DNA from: Erigeron canadensis
Lineage: Eukaryota; Streptophyta; Magnoliopsida; Asterales; Asteraceae
Length of the DNA stretch: 64,000 nt
Reading direction: 5' to 3'
Assembly: GCF_010389155.1 (NCBI RefSeq)
Contig: NC_057762.1
Coordinates: forward strand, 30,874,055 to 30,938,054
The first letter of the stretch is position 1; every line of letters begins with the position of its first letter. Both the position numbers and the translations under genes were made by a program. The notes under the pieces are model-generated. The model was not told where the DNA came from, did not search any database, and was given only the letters and a program-made list of their open reading frames with translations. Below are positions 1 to 12,399 of this stretch, piece by piece.

Positions 1-150
1 ACTTATGGTGGGTTTCCTCCTGTCAGTTATCGAAGTTCCCCTCCAACTAGATTTTCAAACTATTTGAATACTTTAAACAGCTCAACATTACCTAACCTGC
101 CTGTGTTCCTTCTACATCTGGCTAATGATTTGGTTTGGCTACCATCACAG

Positions 151-3100
151 GTTACTATACCAAATTATATCAAAGAGAACCATAGAAGTGCATAGTGTTG
201 TAGCAGCAAATGCACCTGATTTGACCTTATTCAGTAACGATATGGAGTTCAACATAACCACAATTTCTAGCATGAGTTGTTCCAATCTTCGCGGTCTCGG
301 TACCTTACTCACTGGAAAGCCAGGTTTTTTGGATTTTAGAACTGCACCCTTATCCAGCTTTGCCAACTTTTCTTGCCAAAATACCACAAACGGGCCGACG
401 GTGACTCTTAAATGCAACAATTGTAAACTTATCCGCGACAATTTCTATACTTCATGGTATTTTCTTGATCTTCCAAATATGCCTGCAAGTGCTGTGGGTT
501 TTCAATTCAATTTAACAGCAAGGGACCGTTTCCACAGAAAGCATATGAGTTTTGTGAGCGGAGTTTTGAAAAATGGAAGCAATAATGGGGATAAGTTTGT
601 GACTTTTAGAGGGCATGATCCAAATATATTGCAGTTTAATTTGTTTCCTCGAATTTATCGTAATAAACATGATCTCAAAATTATCCAGCCTTTGTTTCAT
701 GAGTTTCTTCCGGGTTCTTCTATTGATGAGAGAAATCAGCTTCGGGATTCTCTTGAGAATTCAAACAATGGACTTGTGAACATCACGTTACATGTTAATT
801 TTCTTTCATCATACATTGTTGAGGTCGACAATCAAAACGTTTTGGGCCCAGGCGAGTAAATTTTCAGATACTATAGTTGTTCGTGCCAGTGTTGACAAGA
901 TGACTAGGTCACTTGTGTAATTTCATAATGCCGTTCAAATCGAGCCAGGACGGGTTGGGTCAACCTTTTGTAAACCATCATAACTGATTGATGTTCTAAA
1001 TATGATTACAAAAATATATTACTACAATATTTTCCAAACTTTCAATCTGTTTTGACGTTCACCTTTAAATTAATATTCTAGCTGATATATTAGGAATTTA
1101 TTGCACGATGGCATTATTTTTGCCTTTTTGGTTGGGGGAGGATTGGCAATTTGGCATTGCTGATGGCCATTGCAACTATCTTTAGTTGAAATCATTTTAT
1201 CTTGATAGTGCATGTTACTTGTATTTAATGTTAACTTCTTCTAGGTAGTAATATATTGTATTTTTACAAACATGCAGTGGGATTCCTTGCTGATTTGGGT
1301 GGCCTTTATTGTATTAGTATTGGCCTTTTCTTCTACCTTTTGGTGCAAGTATGTTTCTTTTCCCTTTCGTGTTTAACACTTTTTCTTTCTGCTGTCCACT
1401 TCCATATTGTTTAACATTTTAGGAAATCACTACTTTCACCATTTTAAAGTAAAAGAAACTGTTTCTTTTTTTTCCTATTAGTTATTATGAACAAAAAATT
1501 GGCAACGTTAGTTTTGGTCTACAATATTTTAGAAATTTCTTTGATAAGGAATATACTTCAATTAGACTACATACCAAGTGGAAGTCTCCCCACTTTTTTC
1601 CTTTCTTGTCCCCGTCATAAAGTATAACCGTAAAGTATAAGTATGCTAGGATATTGTGTCTAGTGGGAAAGTAGGTTAGAAATATGTATTAAGAGTGTAA
1701 TTTTTTAAGAGTTTTAGTCATCACATTTCCTATAGTTCTTATCTATGAAATTAAAAAATAAATGGACTGCTATTGCTGGTGGCCTGTCCTGAAATTGCCC
1801 AGTTTTAATGTGTTACCCAACCCGTCCATTTTGCCACCCATAATGTTTATGCCAAGACTTATGTCTTGTAATCTGTTTTTTTAACATAATAAATGTCTTT
1901 TAATTCAACACCTTTATTTGTCGTGTCCAAACTCCAAACATTCTATGCTACATTTTCTTATTATTCAAAAATAGTGTATGGAACCTATTTATACGCAAGA
2001 GACCATCTCATCCACTACAAAAATCTTCCATATCCTAATTATATCCTGTTGTAGCTTGAATACAGATTTAAGAAGTTCCGTCACGAGGATAAAGTAATGA
2101 GAAGGATTAGAAATCATAAAAAAGCACAAGAACGTTGGGACAAGGTAAGTGATATCCAATATATTAGAGGTGGCAATTCCGAGCTATTTACTTATGAGTC
2201 AATTAATTTGGTTGCGTTTCATATCAAGTGTGTCAAATGGATTAAATATAACACTAAGCAAAAAGGGAAATAGGTGGAACTGGTTCAAATTTACCTTATT
2301 ACCTAAAATTGTTTATAATGCCCATTACACTCCAAAAGTTTTAAAAATTAAATATAACATATATTCTTCAATCCATCACAACCATTCATCTTTCAAACAC
2401 CCTTTACTTTAATCACAACCATTCATTTCACCCAACTATTATTACTTTCAAGTTTCAGTCCTATAATTCATAATACACGGCCAATAAAAACTTTAATCCC
2501 ATAAGTAAGCTGAGTCGCCAAACGAGTCTCTCCACTACCATTCATTGACGACCATGAAGTAGCAAGTTCCGCCGCATTGTGCGAGTACATGCTATTTATT
2601 AATGCGTACAACCTTCCGAATCTATTTGTTCTAAACTTTGGGTTATTTTGTAATCATAATGAATACAGTAATCATTTACATGATTATGGGCAAAAAAAGG
2701 CTTACACGTAACCCAATCCGTTACAGAAACTTATATGTTTTAAACGGAACCAGCGTTACGGGGACCATCTATCTTGCCACCTCTAGAAGTCACATTTTTT
2801 TAGTTCATTGTGTTTGAACCTTTCTATGCCAAATGTGTTTTTGGTTTGTTTAATGTTCCAAATAGTTGAGGAAATACGTAATTTTTACATGGGGTCGTGG
2901 TTCATTGCCTCTTGAAGATGGAACCGTTGGGCCAACAGCATGCTGCTCCGGGATATTTATCAAGTCAGGCAGAAATGAAGGGTCATCATCTATGGGAAGG
3001 AAGCATATAAGACCGGATACCATCAGTTTTAACACGAAAGTTAGCAGGCCTGATGAGAAGGCAAATATTTTTACTTGCATTATTTTCTCTTATTTATCTT

Positions 3101-4672
3101 TTAAAACCCTTTGGTTTCCAGAATTTATATTAGCGAGCTGTTGTTTTTTTTTTACAGATGTGCAGTCCAGAGCAAGTTCAAACCCAAGGGATGGCATGTC
3201 ATTTTGGTGATTCGGCATTGATCCCTGGGGAGAACTTCTCGTGCCAAGTAAGTTCTATTAAATTCTTTATTTAAGATACTTTTTTTAATTCTCTTATTTC
3301 CATGTGAAAGTTTATAGTAGCAGCTCTTACATGCTTCTTCAAATACTATTTAGAGTCTAGACCTTAAACATGATTTTCTGGAACAATGAAACTATTTTTT
3401 TGGATACCTTCTGGTAAAAAGCTTACATGTTTGGAAAAAAATTCCATTATCTTTTTTTCTTTATTTTGGAGATAAAGCAAGCACAAGTTAGGATTTAGGA
3501 GAATACAAACTAGTTAGAGCAACTAATGATCAAGAATTTATGTGAATTTTGTTATTTTACGGGTTCTTGAGCTGGCTAGGACGACTTAAGTTTAAACCAA
3601 CTGTCATGTTCTTGAGTTTAAGAAAAAGATAAAGACATCTGACAATTTGCAATATCCCTTTCATATTAGCTTTGTCATCGTGATGAGAGAAGAGAAGGGT
3701 ACTTTTGTCATTAACTAAATTTACGATGGCCTTTGTTTCCCTTCTCTACAAATATTTGGGAGGAAAGTATAGAGAAAATCAGTTAAAACTTTTTTCTCCA
3801 CTTCACTTTTTTTTTTTTTTTCCAGATATCAGGGACTTTGCATTCTAATACTCAGACCATGTGCAGGTTCCCCAAAAGGAGGTGTCTGGTGATATGAAAT
3901 ACAAGAAAGAAACTACTATTCACTCGGATAATGGAGAGGCACCTATGCACCAACCTTTGGCTTCAGCTGCTAATGATATACCTTTGCCGCCTTCATTAGG
4001 TAACCACCGATTATCACATGTATTCGTTTTGAATTGTTATATGGTAAATTAGTGGCCACCAGGCTTTCCTTTCTTGGCTTATCTCGAGTCAAAATCACCA
4101 TTTCACCCTTTAGCCACTTTAGTTTTAACTTATGGAAAAATGGCTAGGCACTATGCACAACGTTTAGATTACGCAACTCCATTGTAAAACATCAAAGGGG
4201 GGCACTGAACTATCTGATCATGTTTGTTTACACCAAATCATCCCAGATGACGTCCAAAATTTAGTACATTACCACAATGCCTGTGAATTCATTTTTTTAG
4301 TTCAAAATCGCCTAAATGTAAATTACTTCAAGTTCGGTGGGCCTATTTGATCCCCCCCCCCCCCCCCCCCCCTCCCTCACTATTTCTATTTGTTATTGCT
4401 TTATATGAAAATTGTAAATGGTTCAGTTGCTGTAGGCATATAAAACTTCATGTTCTGAATTCCGTTTATTTTACTTTTGTAGATGTGCTTTATTTTAACT
4501 CTTTTACCTATTAACAGAAATCAAACTCGGTTCAGAGATAGGTGCTTCGGAACTCCAGAAGAATCTTCAAAACTTATACGAATACAATGTAATGCTTCGG
4601 GAGGAGTTGATTCGTGCTCAATCTATGCTCCATACTTTAACTTCAAGAGCTTCTGCATCAAACCAACAATAG
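151..4672 (+). CDS. Single-pass plant transmembrane protein, 5'-truncated, 7 exons visible
   Basis: I recognise the conserved layout but know no function. Exons: 151-851, 1278-1348, 2055-2144, 2866-3060, 3158-3247, 3867-3999, 4518-4672 (stop TAG 4670-4672); about 477 residues are visible and phases agree throughout. The large first exon encodes a probable lumenal or extracellular domain with several N-glycosylation sequons (NITT, NFS, NLT, NITL). Exon 2 encodes one hydrophobic helix starting GFLADLGGLYCIS. It is followed by a basic cytosolic stretch (YRFKKFRHEDKVMRRIRN), a Ser-rich linker and a C-terminal segment (ELQKNLQNLYEYNVMLREEL) that looks like a short coiled coil. Introns 1 and 4 need GC donors (CAG|GCGAGT at 852 and AAG|GCAAAT at 3061), because the available GT choices break the frame. 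Bases 1-150 look like the end of an intron (acceptor ending at 150), so the start codon lies left of the window. Topology is inferred, not shown. Confidence 0.8.
2165..2785. mobile_element. DNA element with 12-bp perfect TIRs TAGAGGTGGCAA, in an intron
   Basis: The left end TAGAGGTGGCAA (2165-2176) is repeated exactly in inverted orientation at 2774-2785. No 8-bp target duplication is visible. If the outer TA on both sides is the duplicated target, this would fit a TA-inserting (Tc1/mariner-like) element with TIR GAGGTGGCAA. It lies in the third visible intron of the membrane-protein gene. Related end sequences (variants of TAGAGGTGGCAAAATGG and ACCCAACCCGTCCATTTTGCC) also occur near 1800-1840, 7970-8015 and 51232-51250, so it belongs to a dispersed family. 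Confidence 0.5.
4352..4372 (+). repeat. Poly-C tract, 21 consecutive C
   Basis: Uninterrupted run of 21 C in the last intron of the membrane-protein gene. Long C runs are much rarer than A/T runs in plant DNA. The exact length could be a sequencing artefact. Confidence 0.9.
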
Positions 4673-5304
4673 TGGGCAAATGATTCCGTATTCTAATCCC
4701 AATTTTCTGACTTGGCCACACGGAAAGATGACATGTCATCACCGTTTTGTGAGGTCATCTGGGCATGAAAGAATACTGGTGCACCTGTGTATCGTAGTAG
4801 CAATTTACTTGTATAAAGCTTGTGTTGTCTGCAATTTAAGATTGGTTTAGTGTTTGCTGTATATGTCGAGTCTGCTAGATACGTACATATTGTAACTGAT
4901 GCTAGTCATAGAATACAAACGATTCTTAGTAAAAGTTTGCTGCTGCATATTCAATGTGGATCTCGAAAATGATTATCAACACTCAAGACTTTGGTTGAAC
5001 ACATGTGTATTGTTTTGTGCAAGCTAAACATACAAGGTTAGCAACAGTTTTTGGAAACAGGGAACCCAACTGAAGTACCGGGTTGTTTGCATGATAGGTG
5101 TTGGAGCAAGTAATGACCAAAAAAATTGCTATTTGTTTTGTATACCAAATGAATAAATACCGTTTTTTTCGTAATAAGAACAGTCAAGATATGAAGGATG
5201 CAATGTTGGATACTTGAATCAATGTACATGAAAATAAGAATATTATTGATTTTCTTGGAAATGGGGGAATTGCAAGCTAACATCTGTTATTGTTGTAGAT
5301 GAGA
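4673..5304. other. Shared 3' flank of two convergent genes
   Basis: 632 bp between the stop of the membrane-protein gene (+) and the stop of the HAD hydrolase gene (-). It must hold both 3' UTRs and polyadenylation signals. I see no further coding sequence or repeat. Confidence 0.6.
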
Positions 5305-8300
5305 TCATAATCTGTGTTCATGCTTTTGTGTGTTGCTGTTTTGTAATGTTATTCCCAGTAGAGACAGATCTTGCTGTAACAAAGATGCATTCTTGAACTG
5401 GATACCAATGATGCCAGCTTCTTTTGCAGCCTCTATGTTTTTCAACCTGTTGCACACCAATTAAAAAAAGGGTCCATTTAAACAATATAGCACATCAAAA
5501 TAAGCACATGTACTTTCTGAGAGGGTCTACCTGTCTGACTTGTTCGACAACAATATCCAATCCCGCCAAAGTTGAGGTATGGGAGAGGTGAGATACAGAC
5601 AAACATACCTCTACCCAAGGTTAGAGAGACTACTTACAAGACGACCTCTGGCAAAATTGTGTTATATAAGATAAGTGGCATGCAAGTGTTACTCTGTGTG
5701 TGTGTGCGCGCGCGCGCATGTATGGATACAAGAAAATAGTGTACAGTATGTTACAAAGAAGAAAAAACATGCCTGCATAATGTGCATATATAATGTATTT
5801 AAACTTATATAAGCATCCAAAATATGTAAGCTTAACAAGAGAAAGATATAGTGGCATTTAAGTTTTTGGGTATGTATGGATATAACAAGTAAAGGTATAT
5901 AAGAGGATAACTGTCTAAGCATGTAATTGACCTGCTAGATATAAGACATAAACTAAATACAGTAACAGATTTACAATATATGGGTCTCTATTTAAATCTC
6001 TGCATAGTATCGAGAAGATCCATGATCACATATGGGATCTTATGGACAAAAAAGCAATAATATGAATAACTGGTAGACATAATGGGCGGGACATATAAGT
6101 CAGTAGTACTATAAGTCTAATAATGTTCAAGAACAATCTCAAGTGCTCTGATGCACGGAAACGCCCAGGAGCCACCGTACCCTGTACCGGAAACTCGTCG
6201 GGGACGGAAACCCCTACGGGGACGGCTGGAAACGTTTCTTAACATGGGGGGACGTTTCCAATAAGTTTCCTATCCGTTTCTACCGGATTTCAGACGACCA
6301 TCCATTGCCGGAGATGAAGACATCACTACAGCAGCTGTGTTTTATTGTTTTTTTTCTTTTCCGGTGAGTATGTGTGTTTATATATGTTATTAGAGCCGGC
6401 AATAGTTGCCCAAAGGAAGTGTAGACTTCTGAGTTCTGGACACAGCTATTATTATAATTCAAGCTATGTGTTTTTAAATTTTATTAAGTCAACACTTAAA
6501 CTTCCTAGAACCTGAATTTAATAACCAATACAATACCGTATATATATTTTTTTATATATTAAATATTACATATATATATATTATGTATTTATTTCCGTAC
6601 CCGTGCCGTACCCGTTTCTTGATTTTTTGGGTTTTGCCGTTTCCCGTTCCCGTTCCCGTACCCGTACCCGTACCAGTTCCCGTGCAACATAGCTCAAGTG
6701 TGGGGGTATAAGGACTTGGTTTCAATTTTTTATTTTTATTTTTAACAATCAAGATACAAATCAAACTAGTTAATTTCGTTCCAGTGTAATTATTTTCCAG
6801 TTTTCAACCATGTCTCATTAAAAAGAACCTAACTATTTTGAAATATATAGATATACATATGGGTGAGTTAGTGACCCTGGACTGAAATGGATTCCGCTAC
6901 ATAATTAATCAATCTAAACTCAATTTAATACTTTGTAGTTAAGTACGCTCTGGTCTGAGACCCGAAACCATGAGCTGAACCGATCAATTTGAGATTTTTT
7001 GAAGCAAGAATGAAGCATGCTATTGTATTCAACTACCGATAAGGGACTAAGCTAGATAGATAAGGTCACAGGTCAAATGGTCACTAACTCACCATAACAT
7101 AGTTACATAGCTCACCAAAAACACCAAAAAATAGTCTCTTGAAATAAAGATTGATAAAAGAGGACAAGTAAAACTAATATATGCATATGATTTGACTGTA
7201 ATTGAACACTAACGCACCTGTCATCAATGAAAACGCAATTTTGTGGCTCGATGTCAAGGTGCTTTACCGCTTCTAAGTAGAAAAGAGGATCTGGTTTTCT
7301 TTTACCTGCATTTAGAGATAAATGGCAGTTAGCATCAAACAAGGAAACAAATGGTAAAATTATCAGAAAGCAGATGATAATCATGATTATTTCGCACCAA
7401 TTATACATGAACAAAATGTCCAGGATAAGAAAGAGGAAAGCTTCAGTTTGTCCTCAATCATTCTATACCTACAAAACAATAATCATTTCTAACTCAATGA
7501 ACTCATCAACTCGAGTCATTAGCAATTCAGATCATTGGACCAAGTCCTTTTATTTGTTATAAGAATAAATATAAATTTTAATATTATTATAAGTATGTGA
7601 CAAACCTTGCATTCAGCCATACCATATTGGGTAATTTGTAAAAGCATGCATCTCATAGCCATTATCTTTCAGTGAAGAAAGAAGTTCTTCGATGCCTTCT
7701 AAATAGGAGTATCCCTGCTTGATACAACTTTTGAGGCCTGAAAACGGAATCAATGTCATAACAAAAGAGATTACAAACAGGAGAAGGTTGAATTATACTT
7801 ACTTAGATAATCCATTGTAGAGATTTGTTGTATCATAATACAACAACAATACCCAATCCCACGGATATGCAGAGTATTATGGATGGTCATGTTAATTATT
7901 ATGAATAAAACTTATAAACTTGGAGAAAGCAGTATTTCAAGCCAACCCGTCGCAAAACATACAAAATTACACATTTTGAGGTGTTACCCAACCCACCCAT
8001 TTTGCCATCTCTGTCATCCATCATATGAAGCCACGTGATTATATTCATGATTCATCATTCATTCATTTGACACAATAGGCCATAGTCCTAAACTCAGTAG
8101 CGTTGGGAATCACATTTAGGTCGGTCATTCTGACTCTGTTTGAATCATGAAGGTGGTTAACTGATAAATCTATATGTAACCTACCTTCCAAGTCAAAATG
8201 CCTTCCATCTTTGAAAAATATCCTTGCCAGTTCCGCCTGTAAAAAGTATTCCTTCAAAATTCTAAGTCAAGGAAGCCAAGCAAGTGCGGCAAAATACTCA

Positions 8301-9361
8301 TCATTTTGAATAAATCATAAACACCACTTTTGTATATGGGATTATGGGGTATATGCATATAATGCATGTGTCTTGCCAATGATTTATAGTTGATTAATGG
8401 GACTAATTAAGACTATATACTTAAACTTTAATAGTAACAAATAATAACCAACTTATAGCACTATACCTCATCAATGTGACCCTTTTCAAACTCAATCCAT
8501 GCTGTAGGGTGTTTGCAATCTAATAGTTCTTTCATCGACATCCTGAATAAAACATCTCAAATTCACAAAAGTGCGACAACAAGGTAACCTAACACAAAAT
8601 CAAGCTTTCATATGTAAATAGTAAATACAACACTCAAGACTCAACTAAGAGAGATGAAACATATTAAGATATTTTTATGACTAGTATTTTAACTGTCAAA
8701 GATACCGACTCGAGACACCTTCGGGGCCAGCCTTCCGTGTACGTAACTCGATTCATTTCTGAGAAGAAAATTTGTAACACACTAGCATATACACGTCGAA
8801 AAATTCGACTTTCATAGTGATAACACGATTCGCAGAAATATCCAACATATACCATTATCCGAATTCACCACCAACATTTAAGAACTCTTAAAAACTACTG
8901 TAAAAAGGGGTAAATCTATTCTAGGCCATCCAATACTATTTTGATCATGATCGTACTAATTCAAGCTGATTTAATTACTGGGGTTTCATGTTAAAAGTTA
9001 AAACTACACTTACATAACAGTAATAATAATTATAAAACAGTAGTAAAAAAAATCAAAGAAAAAAAGGAAGTTACCCAAAGAAAGCAGGGATATCATGGTA
9101 AAAAGGATCACGAACAATAGTGTCCATAATATCAAACAACAAAACAGGAAGCTTTCTTTTTGTCACGTTGGCGGCTGTGTTTTTTGTGACGCTGGCAGAC
9201 ATTTTTGTTGCAGTTGATGTTTTTAAGGATTTGCAAATAAAAGGGGAGGTCAGCGTGATTGCTTTAAAATGATGATGATGATAAGGTTTGATTAACGGTG
9301 GCATCATTAAAGCTACTGTCATTGAAATATTTTGAGATTTGGTTTTATGGTTTTGACCCAA
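5305..9361 (-). CDS. HAD-superfamily hydrolase, 7 exons, about 276 residues
   Basis: Exons in transcription order: 9361-9075, 8542-8467, 8236-8185, 7737-7623, 7468-7398, 7305-7218, 5446-5305 (stop 5307-5305); all phases agree. HAD motifs are readable: motif I around D77 (LLFDIMDTIV), motif II T172 (AFTNYP), motif III K204 (GKRKPDP) and motif IV D228-D229 (VFIDDR). The segment between motifs I and II (MSMKELLDCKHPTAWIEFEK) matches what I remember of a conserved plant and cyanobacterial HAD family. The position two residues after the motif I Asp is Met, not Asp, so this resembles dehalogenase-type DxYGT motifs rather than the phosphatase DxD. The N-terminal 60 or so residues are Ser/Thr-rich with few acids and may be an organelle transit peptide. 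Starts at M14 or M54 are possible. The reaction and substrate are unknown. Confidence 0.88.
5555..5640 (-). repeat. SINE fragment, 3' part, in HAD intron 6
   Basis: Degenerate copy of the 3' half of the SINE also seen at 19675-19925 and 41389-41594. Shared blocks read roughly CCAATCCCG, GAGGTATGGGAGAGGTGAGA, CAGACAAACATACCTCTACC and GTTAGAGAGACTACTT. The tRNA-like 5' part is missing. Confidence 0.45.
5694..5718 (+). repeat. Compound (TG)n(CG)n microsatellite
   Basis: Alternating purine-pyrimidine tract: a GT run followed by a GC run, about 25 bp, in HAD intron 6. Such tracts can adopt Z-form DNA. Confidence 0.85.
6146..6692 (-). mobile_element. Non-autonomous hAT-like element with GTACGGG arrays, copy A
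   Basis: 547-bp element in HAD intron 6. Ends are CTCTGATGCACGG (left) and, reading inward from the right, CTATGTTGCACGG (11 of 13 identical). It is flanked by a perfect 8-bp direct repeat CTCAAGTG (6138-6145 and 6693-6700). The right subterminal region, on the minus strand, is a tandem array of GTACGGG and GAACGGG units; the left holds GGGGACGG-type repeats. A second copy in opposite orientation is at 61649-62105. The 8-bp duplication plus TIRs is the hAT superfamily hallmark. No transposase is encoded. Confidence 0.8.
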
Positions 9362-10353
9362 AAATATAGTTTAAGGTTGGGAATCTTGCAAATATGTGAG
9401 TCACATTGTTAAGTGATCAAATCAATCAATCCAAAACAAATGGATGAATATAAAATTATTGTGTGTCAAATTACCAAGTGGTCCTTAAGGAAGGATGTAG
9501 TGTCATAATTTGATAAGTTGGTATGCTAATAGGATTGCGCCTCAAAACTTATAAAAATGGGCTTTGTCAAAAAAAATGTCAAAACTTACCAAAAATGCTA
9601 ATGACCGGAAAAAATAAAATGTTACTGGATTTTGTAAAAAGGGACCAGATTTTATACAATTGTAAACAACTTTGGGCACAAAAACTAAGGGTCAGAATTT
9701 GAAAATCAAAGACGTCATGATTGTCAACCTGAAGGTTTACCACGCCAAGATACGTCCTCGGTCATTCAAGTCCCATTTTACGAACATTGTTATAATCATC
9801 GCTCATTCAACGTAAAACCTGTAACATAATTGTTCAACGATATCATCATCGGCCATAACACGATGTTTTCTGACCACTATTGCTCTAATGGAACAAAAAA
9901 CGGCAACACTACATTGGTATTAAGATTCCGGCAACGGTATCACAATATTAACACTACTAAGCTTAATCACATAGTGCTTAAGCAACAAATATACATAAAG
10001 AATCTCATATAAACATATAGAAGCAGTAACAGTAAGATGTATCATCATAAGTGACTCGAAACCCAAAAAAGGGGGTCGCCATAAAACATTATCATATGGT
10101 CGGCGATGAAATGAAACCCGAAACAAAGAGATACAAACCCCAAACAAGGACATACAAAGTTCCAAAACCGACAGCCTTAAAAAGTAAAAGGGGTTTTAGA
10201 TCTCTCTACAATATAAGGGTGTACGTTAGGAGCATCTGCAAAACAGTTTTGGCATCGATTCCGACAAGAGAAGCCAAGAAAAACATAATATTAACCTCAA
10301 AATAAAAAAAACCCCAATCTTCAAAATTAGGTTTCCGTTGACATCTTGCTTGG

Positions 10354-10430
10354 CACTACAACAAAAAAAAAACGACCACAACATTTACAAACATCGGCTC
10401 CATTGATCTGATATATATAACCGATGTTAT
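10354..10430 (+). mobile_element. Terminus of a CACTA (En/Spm-like) transposon
   Basis: Begins CACTACAACAAAAAA, the typical plant CACTA terminal inverted repeat. It is followed by subterminal motifs in both orientations (ACATCGGC and ACCGATGTT). I could not find the opposite terminus, so the right boundary is not defined. Confidence 0.5.
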
Positions 10431-12047
10431 TTAACGTTTTATACAGGGGAAGATGGTATAATGGAACCATACTGCCAATAGAAAAAACCGACTACACCGT
10501 TGCCCTTGATTACTTTTGGAATTCAAACATGGGTAAAGACAAAGATGGAGCATGGTCTATTGCCCCCTCAAAAAGTTTAATGTCTATATAAAGAGGATTT
10601 CTCTAAATGATATTAATGGTACTTATATATATAAATTTGTCCTCTTAACAAACTTTTGGATAGTTTTATTATACTAATACTCATAATATTTAAAGTTTGC
10701 CTATTTGAAGGAAACTTTCTGGCTCCGTCCGTAAATACAAGATGACTATTTAACCTGTGGCTGACTAAAGAAGAGTTGTAAGATCCGGTGTCAAATGTGA
10801 GATTTGTATAAAGCCAAAGCCCTGTATTGAATATATGGTGTCATGAGAGTTTTAAGCTTGATATAGAATGCTCCAAAAATGGTAGCCCATTCACTTTTGT
10901 TTTAATCATAAGTGACTTCATTTCATCTCAAAAAAGTTATCTACGAACAAAAAAATTTCAAATTAAGATACCTATTATTAATGAAGCAATTTATCTATAC
11001 TTTATATTAAAAAAAATACCCTCATATCGACACTGTCACTTCCTTCATATTTTAATTTTTAATTTTAATAATTATTGAAGTGGACAATTAAAATAAAAAG
11101 AAAGACGTATGATGCCCATTTGCTCTAGTTAGTTTTTAGGAATTGTTAATCGTAACATAACTTTTAATAAATTTACCGTTATTATGTATTATATACTTGA
11201 AGTGCATGTTATGTCAGTTATACAATATGGTATATTAATAAAAAAAAATTGTGGTACTAAGTATGGGTTCCTTTGTTTTTAGGCGCAATGAAAGAGAAGA
11301 TATCAATTTCAAGCCATCAATCTACAAAGGTCAATGAGTAGTACGATACGAGTTGACAACGCCACGTTCAAAAATACAATTTGTTGGGATGAAATTTCCC
11401 CAAGTTACCCACCTTGAGAAAATCTTGACCCTTGATTTTAAATCAAAAGTCAAAATTGTTCTAACTTGATCTCTCAAGTTATTTTCAACTTTAAGAGGAT
11501 CTACACCCCAATTTGTTACATGTTAAACATGTTTATAAGCTTATATTATAGATGTTATGTTATATCATTTACCATAGTTTTTCCCTCCATTATCCTTATA
11601 TCATTTACCATAGTTTGAAAATTGCAATAACTAAAATCTAAATTTTGACACTTACTTATGGAACACCCTGCAGGTATGAATCGAAGTACATAAAACTTGC
11701 ATATAAAAACCGTACGTAAAACATTTGTGGACACATACCACCTTTTTTTTTTTGTGAAATTGTCTCAATAAAATTCACGTGGCTTTTAATTGATGTCAAC
11801 TTCAATGCCATTTCATACTAATTTATCAGTCTTAATTACTGCACCCGAAAACGATTGCTTTCACCATTAATTCATTACATTATCAGATAATGATTATCTA
11901 TAACTTTCGATCTGAAAAAAATAATGCTAATTGTATCGAAATTTCTTTCCTTTATCCTATAAGAAGAAATGACCTTTTATTTAGTAAACTGTATTAGAAG
12001 TTTTATTCCATGCTACGATCCTTCTAGTAAGTATTGTTTCTATGTTG

Positions 12048-12246
12048 TCCTTTACTTGCTAGCGCAATGGTTGGACACCCCAGATGTTGTAACAAGGGTC
12101 ACATGTTCAAATCCCGTCTCGAGCATTGTTACTAGCTAATATTTTTGGCGTGCGAGTTGAATATACCGGATGAGACGGGCAGAGGGAGGGGATCGGGTAG
12201 ACCCTCGGTATACCCGTGTTCCGGCCCTTCGGTGTTTAAAAAGAAA
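12048..12246 (+). mobile_element. tRNA-derived SINE with 19-bp target duplication
   Basis: A box-like TAGCGCAATGG (from about 12060) and B box-like TGTTCAAATCCCG (about 12107) give an internal RNA polymerase III promoter. The tail is A-rich (TTTAAAAAGAAA). Flanks repeat AAGTATTGTTTCTATGTTG (12029-12047) and AAGTATTGTTTCTATGTCG (12247-12265), 18 of 19 identical. This makes a retroposed SINE far more likely than a tRNA gene. Confidence 0.85.
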
Positions 12247-12399
12247 AAGTATTGTTTCTATGTCGTTTTTCTAATCAATACTCATAGTTGGAAATCTAGT
12301 TTAGCAAGTTGACCATGATGACGTATTAATCCAGTTTACTTGTTGTAATTAGTTCGTTTTCCAGGGCATTGCCAGATTCTTCTGATTACTAATAATTTT

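Noticed and set aside
10051..10305. 84-codon plus-strand frame
   Set aside because: Lys/Arg-rich sequence without domain, in repeat-bearing intergenic DNA; the opposite strand is open as well.
12048..12246. Possible tRNA gene from A and B boxes
   Set aside because: No cloverleaf acceptor pairing, A-rich tail and flanking duplication show a SINE. The same applies at 42268 and 53384.
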